Assembly (NCBI GenBank): GCA_045631885.1
Contig: JAZQVN010000013.1
Location: 35,781-99,780, forward strand
Source: CAJOLV01 sp045631885
GTDB lineage: Bacteria; Bacillota_I; Bacilli_A; RFN20; CAG-826
Direction of reading: 5' to 3'
Length of the DNA: 64,000 nt
Each line of letters begins with the position of its first letter. Positions within the stretch are counted from its first letter, which is position 1. The notes under the pieces were generated by a model. The model searched no databases and was not told where the DNA came from. It saw only the letters and a list, made by a program, of their open reading frames with translations. Position numbers and translations under genes: made by a program. Below are positions 9,981 to 18,088 of this stretch, in pieces.

Positions 9981-10017
9981 TATTTTCAAATACTTTGAAT
10001 GTATCTACTAAAATCGA

Positions 10018-13000
10018 TTAGTCGTTACCTGGATAGAGGTCGTCTAAGGATTCTAAGTATTCAGAAGCATCAATACCTGTTTGATATGTTGGATCGCTAT
10101 CGACACCGAACATTGTGGTGACGAAGTATAAGTCGAATCCGACATAACCATAACTGAAGGCAACTGCGTTAACAGCTGTGTTGAATGGAGCTAATGTGGA
10201 AGCGTTGAATGTAACAACGTATCTGACATAACCATCAGCAACACCAGATTGATCTTCAGCTTTAACACAGGAATCACATTCTGCTTCGAGGTATCCAGCG
10301 TTGGAAATCGCTTCTGGATAACCGAAGAAGACTAAGCCTGCAAATTGTGTCTTGATGTCTCCACCGGAGATGCTAACTTCTAAAACGTCAAGTGTAACGG
10401 TGACTTTATCTTCACTAATACCGAATTCGACAGAGTCTTCATCGTATTCGTATGGGATAGCTTCGTTACGGCCGTTAACGATGTAAGCACCTTGGTCAGC
10501 AGCTTGCCATAAAGCATCGAATGAATAGAATTCATCTTTGAAGCTTAATGTTGGGTCAACTGCGTTGGTGTCTAAGCCCCAGTTAAGGGTGAAACCAGAG
10601 GAGTTATCACTTCTTAAAACTTCTAAGAAGTTGAGTGGGTTGAGTGTATTACCAGAGATGGAACCGAAGCCAATGTCGAATTGACCGAGCATCATCTTGT
10701 TGTAGTAAACATCAGACCATTCAGCACCGACCCATGGGACAACTTTCAATTTGAGTGGGTTGTCATCTGTGTTGAAAGCATCTTCGAAATATTTCTTTAA
10801 TGTCGCGTGAGTTCTATCAATTTGAGATTGAGTTTGCCATGCGATTTCGATTTCGATTTCATCGCCTTCTTCATAGAAGCCATCTTCGATTAATTCTTCA
10901 GCAGCAGTTTTGAAGGCTTCTTTAGCTTTCGCTAAGGAATAACCGTATTCATCTGTACCAGCAGCTTCACCGATAATGGAAGCAACAGCATCCTTATGGG
11001 TTTGTGTGGAATTGTAAGCAATACCATTTTCTGGGTCAGACATATAAGCGGAACCGAAGTAGTTAGCTGTTGGAGTTCTACCTTCAGATTCAGCTAATTC
11101 AGCTCTGTTAATAGCGAAGGATAAACCAGAAACGAAGTTCTTATTGTTCATCGCTGGTTCAACTTCCCAGTAATCAGATTTTGGAGTTTGTGTAACAGAA
11201 CCGTTAACACCGAATAATTGTTCCCAAGTATCAGCATCACATGTGTTGAGGTTCAACTTATAAGTTGAGCTATCAGCTGTTTGTGTTCTGTAAGGAGCAT
11301 TGGCTGGATCATCTAATTTTGTGGATGGGATACCAGCGGCGTGTAACTTCTTAGCAAAGAATTCTTTGTAAGCAGCTTCTTGGTCTGTCTTTTGGGCAGC
11401 TAAGATGTTGATATGGACACCTTGGATTGCATAGTGTTCATCTTCATCTTCCCAGTTTTCGTTTCTCGCGAAGACGATTTGTTGATCTTTGTCCCAAGCT
11501 TCAACGGTGTATGGACCTGTGGAGAGCCAGTGATCTAGTGGTGTTAAGGAACCATCAGCATTGGATCTACCCCAAGTAGCAACACCTTCTGCAAAGTCAC
11601 CACCACCGATTGTGGTAATGAATTCGGCTGGAACTGGTGCGAACATACTGCTGGATAAGTAGTACATTGCATAGAATTGTGTACAAGCCATATTGAATTC
11701 GAATTGGATCCAATCTTGACCATCGTGTGTGGCGGTCTTGATACCAATCTTATCCCAAGCAGCTTGTGTGAAGCCTTTTGCGGAAGCTTCGTAGAAGGCT
11801 TTGGCACCTTTGATGGAGCCGGAACCTGTTAAGTTTTCAGCAGATCTAGCTAAACCGTAGGATTGGGTGTAGTAGATTTGATATGGAGTGACGTAGTCTT
11901 CTAATTTAACTTCTCTGTTATTGAAGGCTGCGTATGTTGTTGAACGAGTTCTGTATTTGAGAGCAGAACCAGTCTTGACTGGGATTTCCCACTTGGTCGC
12001 CATTTGTGTGGATTCATTTAAGTTCATCGCGACTGGACGATCGTTTGTGGCTAAATCTCCGACCCATTTGTAACCATCTTTGGTATCGTTCATGTATGTG
12101 GTGTAGTAGCCACCAGCAACATAACCGATTAAATTACCAACGACAGAACCCTTATCATCCATGTAGTTAAGGTTCTTTGGATCGTCTGTTTCATAGGTGT
12201 GGTAGTATCTCTTCCATTCTTGTTTGCTTTCACCTTCGAGGTCAGCATTGATGGAACCGGAAGATAAGACACCGAATCCGAAACCTGGAATATAGGTTTC
12301 TGTACCTTTAACAACGCTATCTTGGTACATGACGAAGCCGCCATCACCATAGAGTGTTAAACCTGTTAATTTGTTTTCAACAGCGTATTTTTCTAACGCG
12401 CCTAAGATTTGTTCTCTTTCAGTAGCATTAGAGTAGACGAATGATCTGGCACCGTTAGCTGGGGTATGGGAACCGGCTGCTAAGACTGTGACGTTACATT
12501 CAGCGGATTTTTCACCAGCTGTGAAGATGATGGTCGCTTGACCAGCACCAACTGCGGTGAGTGTTGCACCAACAACTGTTTCGCCGTCTTCGCCAAGTTT
12601 TGGAGCGACGGTAACAACATCTGTATCGCTGGATTTGAATTCGAGTTCGTAATCAGAACCACCGAAATCCTTAACTGTAGCAAGGATGTCAGCTGTGTGG
12701 AAGTTTTCACTTTCGAGAACTAAGACAGCACCTGTTTGGTTAAGGGATAAACCTCTGACGTATGGTGCGACGACTTCGACTTCGAGTTCAGCTTTCTTTG
12801 TTGCATCAAATGTTGATGTAGCAATGATTTTGGCTTTGCCTGCAGCAAGACCGGCCGCAAAGTAGTTGCCAGCGCTTTCGAGAATAGCGAGAACGCTATC
12901 ATCGGAAGATGTAACTTTATAACCTTTTAAACCGTCGGCTTTGCCAACTGTCTTGACGCTAACTGAGATATAAGCGGCGTTTGCATACTTTTCATCGAGA

Positions 13001-13395
13001 AGAGCAACTTCATCGTTTAAGTCTTGGATAGCGACAGAAATTCCTGTAACTTCTGGAACAACAGCAACTGTGACTTCACATTTTGCTTCGAAGCTACCTG
13101 CTTTTGCAGTGATTGTTGCGGAGCCAGCGGCGATAGCTGTGACTTCACCATTAGCAACTGTTGCGATCTTTTCATCACTGGATGTCCATGTGACTGTTTT
13201 ATCAGTAGCATTGTCTGGTAAAACTGTGGCGTTTAATGTGCCTTTACCACCAACTAATAAAGACAATTCGCTTTTATCTAAGCTGATAGATGTAACGGCA
13301 ACTTCACCTTGTTGACCACAGGCGGCTAATGACACTGTTCCACCAATAAGGAATAATGAGGAAGCAAGGGCCAATAATAATTTTTTGCCTTTCAT
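10018..13395 (-). CDS. oppA: Peptide-binding lipoprotein (OppA, SBP family 5) with N-terminal Ig-like repeats
   Basis: Extracellular receptor of the Opp importer, 1125 aa, about twice the normal OppA length. The N-terminus is a lipoprotein signal with lipobox LAAC (Cys26). Residues about 33-110 form a clear Big2 domain (TSISLDKSELSLLVGG... TWTSSD). Two more diverged Ig-like units follow to about residue 305. The remainder is the SBP_bac_5 fold with typical phrases such as the W-DKDQQIVFARNENW segment and NKNFVSGLSFAINRAELAE. SD AAGGAG sits 8 bases before the ATG, and a strong promoter lies upstream. The Ig-like stalk probably lifts the binding domain away from the membrane (inference). Confidence 0.92.
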   Translation of the reverse strand: MKGKKLLLALASSLFLIGGTVSLAACGQQGEVAVTSISLDKSELSLLVGGKGTLNATVLPDNATDKTVTWTSSDEKIATVANGEVTAIAAGSATITAKAGSFEAKCEVTVAVVPEVTGISVAIQDLNDEVALLDEKYANAAYISVSVKTVGKADGLKGYKVTSSDDSVLAILESAGNYFAAGLAAGKAKIIATSTFDATKKAELEVEVVAPYVRGLSLNQTGAVLVLESENFHTADILATVKDFGGSDYELEFKSSDTDVVTVAPKLGEDGETVVGATLTAVGAGQATIIFTAGEKSAECNVTVLAAGSHTPANGARSFVYSNATEREQILGALEKYAVENKLTGLTLYGDGGFVMYQDSVVKGTETYIPGFGFGVLSSGSINADLEGESKQEWKRYYHTYETDDPKNLNYMDDKGSVVGNLIGYVAGGYYTTYMNDTKDGYKWVGDLATNDRPVAMNLNESTQMATKWEIPVKTGSALKYRTRSTTYAAFNNREVKLEDYVTPYQIYYTQSYGLARSAENLTGSGSIKGAKAFYEASAKGFTQAAWDKIGIKTATHDGQDWIQFEFNMACTQFYAMYYLSSSMFAPVPAEFITTIGGGDFAEGVATWGRSNADGSLTPLDHWLSTGPYTVEAWDKDQQIVFARNENWEDEDEHYAIQGVHINILAAQKTDQEAAYKEFFAKKLHAAGIPSTKLDDPANAPYRTQTADSSTYKLNLNTCDADTWEQLFGVNGSVTQTPKSDYWEVEPAMNNKNFVSGLSFAINRAELAESEGRTPTANYFGSAYMSDPENGIAYNSTQTHKDAVASIIGEAAGTDEYGYSLAKAKEAFKTAAEELIEDGFYEEGDEIEIEIAWQTQSQIDRTHATLKKYFEDAFNTDDNPLKLKVVPWVGAEWSDVYYNKMMLGQFDIGFGSISGNTLNPLNFLEVLRSDNSSGFTLNWGLDTNAVDPTLSFKDEFYSFDALWQAADQGAYIVNGRNEAIPYEYDEDSVEFGISEDKVTVTLDVLEVSISGGDIKTQFAGLVFFGYPEAISNAGYLEAECDSCVKAEDQSGVADGYVRYVVTFNASTLAPFNTAVNAVAFSYGYVGFDLYFVTTMFGVDSDPTYQTGIDASEYLESLDDLYPGND

Positions 13396-13498
13396 ATTTT
13401 TCTCCTTTCTTTGTTGTGTCTAGTGACACGGTTTTCAAATAATGAAATGCATTATTTATTAAATTCCGAATCAATACGATTTCGAGAATTTGCTTTCT

Positions 13499-13526
13499 AT
13501 TATATATGTATGGACATGAGTGTCAA
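13499..13526 (-). promoter_or_regulatory. Promoter of the opp operon
   Basis: On the minus strand TTGACA (13521-13526) and TATAAT (13499-13504), both perfect consensus boxes, are 16 bases apart. The predicted transcript starts near 13491 and has a leader of about 95 nt before oppA. Confidence 0.8.
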
Positions 13527-13593
13527 GTAAAAAATCGATTTTTCCCAATATGTTAATTCGGTATTTTTTGGTCAAAAATATGCAGTTAAAAAA

Positions 13594-13622
13594 ATCTCTA
13601 AAAAAAATAACCTTTAGGTTAT
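13594..13622 (-). terminator. Intrinsic terminator after the DUF3899 gene
   Basis: ATAACC/GGTTAT stem with loop TAAA at 13607-13622, followed on the minus strand by seven Us. It separates this two-gene unit from oppA. Confidence 0.75.
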
Positions 13623-13678
13623 AAGATTTCATTGAATAATATTGATAAAAGAGAAAAATAAGACAATAATTTTAATCT

Positions 13679-14080
13679 TTATTTCAAAATAATATACGTG
13701 ACGACCGCGAATGTAGCGTACACAAGTGCAATTAATATATATGATAAAAAGTGAAGTTTGAGATGCCCTCTCGCTAAATTTTTTCTCTCCACATATTCAG
13801 AATAATTCTCTTTTTTCCCATCATCTTTAACCTTTCTCCCAGGCAAAAAAGAAAAGATATCAAAGACACCAAAATGAGAGACGATTGAGAGTAAACCAAC
13901 AAAGAGAAGCGCCATTGCAGCGATAAAAGATCCGTCGCGATAATATTCTAATTTCCCCCACGAATTAGCACCTGTTGATTGATAAGAAAAGTTATAAATC
14001 GCCATTAAAGTAAGGCCAATCAAAAAGGAGATGAGCATTCTCAACCAGTTTTCTTGGAAAAAACGACCCACTTTCGCCAT
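13679..14080 (-). CDS. DUF3899-type small membrane protein
   Basis: 133 aa from ATG 14080, which overlaps the TAA of the preceding kinase gene (TAATG), with GAGG a few bases upstream. A GTG at 14086 is an alternative start. Three hydrophobic helices are visible: about residues 14-30, 50-72 and 112-132. A conserved-looking cytoplasmic or external loop contains NYSEYVERK. The pattern fits DUF3899, whose function is unknown. Translational coupling with the kinase suggests co-expression. Confidence 0.7.
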   Translation of the reverse strand: MAKVGRFFQENWLRMLISFLIGLTLMAIYNFSYQSTGANSWGKLEYYRDGSFIAAMALLFVGLLSIVSHFGVFDIFSFLPGRKVKDDGKKENYSEYVERKNLARGHLKLHFLSYILIALVYATFAVVTYIILK

Positions 14081-14550
14081 TACCACTTAACCTCAATCAA
14101 TTCATCAACATAACTTAAAACTTCTTCGCTTGGTTGTTCAAACTTTTCAAACATCTCCACGACTACGTGATCAGGGACTCGACAGCTCTCTGGTCTGAGG
14201 TTATTGAAGTATCTACTTCTCTCTAATGTTGATGGAAACATTACCAAAACTTTTTTATCGTACTCAGGAGAATTTTTTAAATATTTTAATCTCACTGAAT
14301 TAACATCGTTAAGCGCATCTAAAATAACAGTTACGTTTTCCGCTTTTTGAGCGTATTCATGGATGCGTTTTTCAAATAAAATCCAGACTTGGTCTTGTTT
14401 AGAACGATCGTGATAATTACCACCGGTAAGTTCTAACCTAATTTCATCGCTGGAAATGATAAAAACATTCTCGTGCTCTTTTTGATATTTTAATGCCCAA
14501 GTTGTTTTACCTGATGCTGGATAGGCGCTTAAGATAATTAATGTTTTCAT
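14080..14550 (-). CDS. P-loop kinase-like ATPase (AAA_33 / zeta-toxin-like)
   Basis: 156 aa. An N-terminal strand, LIILSAYP, leads into the P-loop AYPASGKTTW (residues 9-18). SSDEIRLEL and a D-A-L-N-D motif (ILDALNDVN) follow, as in small nucleoside/polynucleotide kinases of the AAA_33 group and in zeta-toxin folds. No antitoxin-like partner is adjacent on the same strand; the next gene is a membrane protein coupled by a TAATG overlap. The substrate cannot be told from the sequence. No convincing SD precedes the ATG. Confidence 0.7.
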   Translation of the reverse strand: MKTLIILSAYPASGKTTWALKYQKEHENVFIISSDEIRLELTGGNYHDRSKQDQVWILFEKRIHEYAQKAENVTVILDALNDVNSVRLKYLKNSPEYDKKVLVMFPSTLERSRYFNNLRPESCRVPDHVVVEMFEKFEQPSEEVLSYVDELIEVKW

Positions 14551-14637
14551 ATTTGGGATATGTATATTGTATAGACAAAAATGAAGAATGAAAACAATTA
14601 TTGTTTTATCTTTGAGTAGAGGGGGAGCCCCACCCTA

Positions 14638-14667
14638 TTGAAATGCGCTCCTATTATTGGTTATAAT
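14638..14667 (+). promoter_or_regulatory. Candidate promoter of a short plus-strand RNA
   Basis: TTGAAA (14638-14643) and TATAAT (14662-14667) are 18 bases apart. The predicted start near 14674 would give a transcript of about 65 nt ending at the terminator at 14713-14738. Confidence 0.5.
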
Positions 14668-14673
14668 AATATT

Positions 14674-14738
14674 GTTGTTGGGGCGCATGTAACCATCATG
14701 TGCCACAGTTTGGCTCGTCAGTGACGAGCTTTTTGTTT
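14674..14738 (+). ncRNA. Candidate antisense regulatory RNA of a type I toxin-antitoxin locus
   Basis: A short region bounded by a promoter-like element and an intrinsic terminator on the plus strand, facing the 24-codon hydrophobic ORF at 14750-14824. It has no ORF of its own. Convergent geometry and a size of about 65 nt resemble RNAII of the fst/par-type loci. The exact 5' end is inferred from promoter spacing. Confidence 0.45.
14713..14738 (+). terminator. Intrinsic terminator, plus strand
   Basis: GCTCGTCA/TGACGAGC (8 bp, very short loop) followed by TTTTTGTTTT. The U-tract is on the plus strand only, so it ends a plus-strand transcript although no plus-strand gene lies upstream. Confidence 0.75.
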
Positions 14739-14749
14739 TCATCTTCAAA

Positions 14750-14824
14750 CTAGCGAGCTAGTGTCAGAATCACCATCACAACGATCAAGATTATTTTCAT
14801 AATCAAGACCAGGATATCTTTCAT
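14750..14824 (-). CDS. 24-residue hydrophobic peptide, candidate type I toxin
   Basis: ATG 14824 to TAG 14750. After MKD the peptide is almost entirely Ile, Leu, Val and Met with one internal Lys, and it ends in Thr-Leu-Ala-Arg. It is long enough for one membrane helix and has charged ends, as in Fst, Ibs or TisB-like toxins. Its ATG overlaps the TGA of an 18-codon leader ORF (ATGA). The ATG lies directly after a stable hairpin (14825-14849) whose 3' arm holds the only SD-like sequence. It is too short for standard gene callers. The ORF is seen; toxin function is inference. Confidence 0.5.
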   Translation of the reverse strand: MKDILVLIMKIILIVVMVILTLAR

Positions 14825-14877
14825 GGCCCACCCTTCGTCAAGGATGGGTAGGAGAGTCTCCCTATGGCGTAAACCAT
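14821..14877 (-). CDS. 18-codon leader ORF coupled to the hydrophobic peptide
   Basis: ATG 14877 with a strong SD, GGAGG at 14884-14888 (spacing 6 bases), and a TGA at 14821-14823 that overlaps the ATG of the next small ORF. The product has no recognisable motif. This resembles translation-coupled leader frames such as mok-hok. The SD is the best evidence that the minus strand is translated here. Confidence 0.4.
   Translation of the reverse strand: MVYAIGRLSYPSLTKGGP
14825..14849 (-). promoter_or_regulatory. Hairpin masking the start of the hydrophobic peptide ORF
   Basis: On the minus strand CCCATCCTT pairs with AAGGGTGGG (one T-G pair) around a GACG-type loop, ending just before the ATG at 14824. 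It would hide the SD-like GGGTGGG and make translation depend on ribosomes arriving from the leader ORF. Confidence 0.5.
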
Positions 14878-14962
14878 ATTTTACCTCCTATAAATAAATA
14901 GGAAAAAATCGGCATTTTGTTGCAAAAAATCGTATTTTTTTGAAAAAAGTTTTTAAGCAAAA

Positions 14963-14983
14963 GAAAAATGCCCTTAAGGGCAT
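14963..14983 (-). terminator. Intrinsic terminator after the glycosyltransferase gene
   Basis: Perfect palindrome ATGCCCTTAAGGGCAT (14968-14983), followed on the minus strand by a run of Us, 22 bases beyond the stop of the gene. Confidence 0.85.
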
Positions 14984-15004
14984 CTTCCAAAATATTTTTT
15001 TAAA

Positions 15005-15907
15005 TTACCAAGGACATTTGAAATTTTTGTTATTTCTATTTTCGTAAATCTTCTCCACGACTTCTGGTTCGGTGGCTAGATCAAATTTACGAGCGTATAG
15101 GCATGGATATTTAGGATTATAAATCTTCTTATAATCTTTCATTGTTAATAAGCGAGGGGCTTTAATCGTGTACCAGTCACAATAGAGTAACGCAGCGCCT
15201 CTAATACCTTTCACAAATAATTTGTCAAAATAAGGTGATTTCCAAATCACTTCTGCGAAAATATGCTCATCAGCGATTAATGTATTACGATATGCATCAA
15301 TGAGGTTTTCTTTTTCAATCGTCTCCACCATATATTTGGTGCATTCTTTTGTGGTTGACCACCAGAGTAATGTGGTTGGAACTTTATGTGATTTGAAACG
15401 TTTATTTTTACCAATTGCCCAACCGAATAATGTATCTCTAATAACATCCCAGAAGGCTAATAAGTTACGATGTTTTCTTTGCCAAGCAGTATATGGTTTA
15501 GAATGGTCTAGATATAATCTAGATCTCTTGGTCCAGTCAAATCTCACATCGATAAATTCTGTGCCTTTATGTTCTTCTAAAAATCTTTTAATTTCTTCAT
15601 CTGGATATAAAGGTAAACAGCTTTCTGACACCATTGTGAAATAATCATAATCAAATTCTAAAGTGTTTTTCATTAATGAAACCGCGGCTTCACTCGTGGT
15701 GATTCCACCCCAATAAACATCAAATCTATCTTTGATGAAATGGATGTGTGGATCTTTGGAGAATTCTTCGTAGAGTTTTTGATACAACTCTTCTGACTTT
15801 TTATCAACGAGCAAGACTAGTTCATTACCATTCACATTCAATGTGTTAATTAATCGACGAACTTGTTCGTGTTTGCTTGATAACATCATTCCATAACAAA
15901 TTTTCAT
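15005..15907 (-). CDS. Core-2/I-branching type glycosyltransferase
   Basis: Start ATG 15907 (MKICYGMM, 300 aa), chosen because GAGGTGA lies 7 bases upstream; an upstream ATG at 15943 would overlap the zinc-ribbon gene further. The protein begins with a GT14-like fold (YGMMLSSKHEQVRRLINTL, then LVLLVDKKS). It carries the family phrases VYWGGITTSEAAVSLM, DYFTMVSESCLPLYP and a later FRDE-like EHIFAEVIW. These resemble PF02485 (Branch) enzymes that add GlcNAc or xylose branches. No signal peptide or membrane helix is seen, so it probably acts in the cytoplasm on envelope glycans. The acceptor is unknown. Confidence 0.8.
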   Translation of the reverse strand: MKICYGMMLSSKHEQVRRLINTLNVNGNELVLLVDKKSEELYQKLYEEFSKDPHIHFIKDRFDVYWGGITTSEAAVSLMKNTLEFDYDYFTMVSESCLPLYPDEEIKRFLEEHKGTEFIDVRFDWTKRSRLYLDHSKPYTAWQRKHRNLLAFWDVIRDTLFGWAIGKNKRFKSHKVPTTLLWWSTTKECTKYMVETIEKENLIDAYRNTLIADEHIFAEVIWKSPYFDKLFVKGIRGAALLYCDWYTIKAPRLLTMKDYKKIYNPKYPCLYARKFDLATEPEVVEKIYENRNNKNFKCPW

Positions 15908-15909
15908 AA

Positions 15910-16146
15910 TTACTTCACCTCTACATAATCGCAAGAATGACAAGCGAAAAATTTATTTTTTCTTCCTCTTTTCAAAACGAGAAAATCACCGCATTTCGGG
16001 CATCTTTTATTATTCTTTAACGCTAGAGCGTTATGAATTTGATAATCGCATTTATCACAGTGATAATAGACACGGTCAAATTCATCTTTTTCTTTTATCA
16101 AGATCCCATTATGACATTTTGGACAAGAAATCTTTTCTTCATTCAT
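15910..16146 (-). CDS. Two-unit zinc-ribbon protein, topoisomerase-type
   Basis: 78 aa with four CxxC pairs: CPKC, CDKC, CPKC and CHSC. They are arranged as two zinc ribbons of the kind found at the C-terminus of DNA topoisomerase I (zf-C4_Topoisom). It stands alone without a topoisomerase domain. It ends 2 bases before the glycosyltransferase start, so the two are likely co-transcribed. Nucleic-acid binding is likely from the fold; its target is unknown. Confidence 0.7.
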   Translation of the reverse strand: MNEEKISCPKCHNGILIKEKDEFDRVYYHCDKCDYQIHNALALKNNKRCPKCGDFLVLKRGRKNKFFACHSCDYVEVK

Positions 16147-16199
16147 ATCGCTAACATTAAAATTATATCTTTTTTTCTTAAAATAGGATAGGTATTCAA

Positions 16200-18056
16200 T
16201 TATTGAATATAATTACCGACAAATAAACTATTCTCTTTGAATGATGAAGATATGTCGTAAGTATATCCATCCATAAAGGATGACGATAATAAATCGACAC
16301 TCTTATTGTTATTACCATCAGAGAATAAGATACAGTCATAGTCACTCACATTAAGTGAATAAGTGAAATAACCATTTGATTTGCTCATTGCCTGTCCTGG
16401 CCAGCTCTTTAATTCTTTTTCTAAGGATAAATTGCTATTCCAGGCATAAACATAAACATTAGACCAATTAGATTTTACTTTTAAAGTAACTGAATAGTTA
16501 TTATCAATATTTAGTAATCTTTTAACATCCACTCTGCCATATCCTAATTGACTACTCGTAGCAATCGAGGAAGTTGTTATTTTATAACAAGAATTATATA
16601 AATCAGTTTCAAATTCGCTCACTCCTTTAGATGGATATTTTTCAAAATATAACGCAGCTAATCCAGCGACAATTGGAGAGGCAAAAGATGTGCCATTCCA
16701 TCCTCCATCATATAAAACTTGTTTGCCGTTCCTTTGGAAGTTACAAATATTAAACATATTTTCCGCTGGGGCGAAAACATCAGCGAATTGATAGGAAGAC
16801 GATGAATTATATGAACTGCCTGTCCAGATTTCTCCATTACTGTTATTAGCTAATCCACCACAACCAATCACTCCTTTTGAAGCTCCTGGGAAAGTGTATT
16901 CCGTTGGAATACCAGCTTCTCCACCATTACCAGCGGCGGAGCAAACCGCCACTCCTTTATTTCGACAATAGGCAATAGGTTCATCAAATACTGTTGATAA
17001 ATCGCTACCATCATTAACTAAATCACCATCGTAGTTATAATATGAACCAATGGAAATGGTGATAACTTTAGCCCCATTATCTGCCGCGTATTTAAAACCT
17101 TTAACGATACTTTGAGGTTTTCCATCTGTTTTAATTAACATTAAATTCGCCTCGGGAGCGACACCAATAACACCCTTGTTATTGATTGCTGCCGCGGCTA
17201 CACCCGCGCAAAATGTTCCGTGAGAATCTGATAAATCATGGACGTAATTGATTCCTACATTTGTAGTGACACTACTTCCGTTATATGTAAAAGATGCGCT
17301 CTTTGTAGATATCTTGCTATTACCATTTATATCTTTAAAATCTTCATGATAGGCATCAAAAGCTTTATCAATAACTGCGATTGTGACATTTCTTCCGCGA
17401 TAATCTTTCCACGCACTATAAATGTCGCCAATATGGTTGAGATAATATTGTCTACCAATATATGGTTCATTAAACACTGTTTGAGCGGTTATAGCTTTAT
17501 TGATTGTCACTATATAAGTAGTGTTTTTTGTCACATTACCTTCGGTATATGACACAATTACTGTTCCACCATCTTCAGTTAATAAAGAAGGATCGACAGT
17601 GAAATTAGTCACTTGTTTATGGCTTTCATCAGTGTAATAAGCGGTAACTATTAATCCGTTATAGTTAAACTCATCAACACTAGCGAAAGTGGTCTGATAA
17701 TCACCAGAAAGAACGATATAACTTAGCTTTGCTAGTTGTTCACTGATAGAAATGCTATATTGCGCTTGAGCGCTTTTACTATTCTCTTTATATGTGACAG
17801 TCACTTCTTGAGTGCCAACATATGACATATCTGGTTGGCTAACGATATAATCGTCCACTACTTTATTGCTCTTATCTGAATATGAAGCGGTGACAATTAA
17901 ACCATCGTAATTAAACGCATCGCCTTTACTAAATGAAGTTTGATAATTTCCTGATAAAGAAATCGACGTTAAATAAACTGATGGAGTTGAGGAACCACCA
18001 CTACAACCGGTGATAAAAAAGAATAAGCAAGTAAAAATAGTTAATATTTTTTTCAT
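16200..18056 (-). CDS. Subtilisin-family lipoprotein with two Ig-like domains and a starch-binding-like module
   Basis: 618 aa. Lipobox ITGC (Cys18). Residues about 29-105 and 110-185 are two Big_3-like repeats, each starting with SGNYQT or SGDYQT and containing FNY(D/N)GLIVTA. The S8 domain follows at about 200-515: Asp in AVIDKAFD, His in DSHGTFCAG and Ser in NGTSFASPIVAGLAA. The usual DTG is DKA here. The last 90 residues (SVTLKVKSNWSNVYVYAWN... SWPGQAM) resemble CBM26. A surface protease targeted to starch or glycan-rich material is plausible. A TATAAT-like box lies just upstream of the start. Confidence 0.85.
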   Translation of the reverse strand: MKKILTIFTCLFFFITGCSGGSSTPSVYLTSISLSGNYQTSFSKGDAFNYDGLIVTASYSDKSNKVVDDYIVSQPDMSYVGTQEVTVTYKENSKSAQAQYSISISEQLAKLSYIVLSGDYQTTFASVDEFNYNGLIVTAYYTDESHKQVTNFTVDPSLLTEDGGTVIVSYTEGNVTKNTTYIVTINKAITAQTVFNEPYIGRQYYLNHIGDIYSAWKDYRGRNVTIAVIDKAFDAYHEDFKDINGNSKISTKSASFTYNGSSVTTNVGINYVHDLSDSHGTFCAGVAAAAINNKGVIGVAPEANLMLIKTDGKPQSIVKGFKYAADNGAKVITISIGSYYNYDGDLVNDGSDLSTVFDEPIAYCRNKGVAVCSAAGNGGEAGIPTEYTFPGASKGVIGCGGLANNSNGEIWTGSSYNSSSSYQFADVFAPAENMFNICNFQRNGKQVLYDGGWNGTSFASPIVAGLAALYFEKYPSKGVSEFETDLYNSCYKITTSSIATSSQLGYGRVDVKRLLNIDNNYSVTLKVKSNWSNVYVYAWNSNLSLEKELKSWPGQAMSKSNGYFTYSLNVSDYDCILFSDGNNNKSVDLLSSSFMDGYTYDISSSFKENSLFVGNYIQ

Positions 18057-18088
18057 AAAAATGTCCTATTAGATTAATTATAACAAAT

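Noticed and set aside
14080..14550. Zeta toxin
   Set aside because: The P-loop fold fits, but no epsilon-type antitoxin is adjacent and the neighbour is a membrane protein; kept as a generic P-loop kinase.
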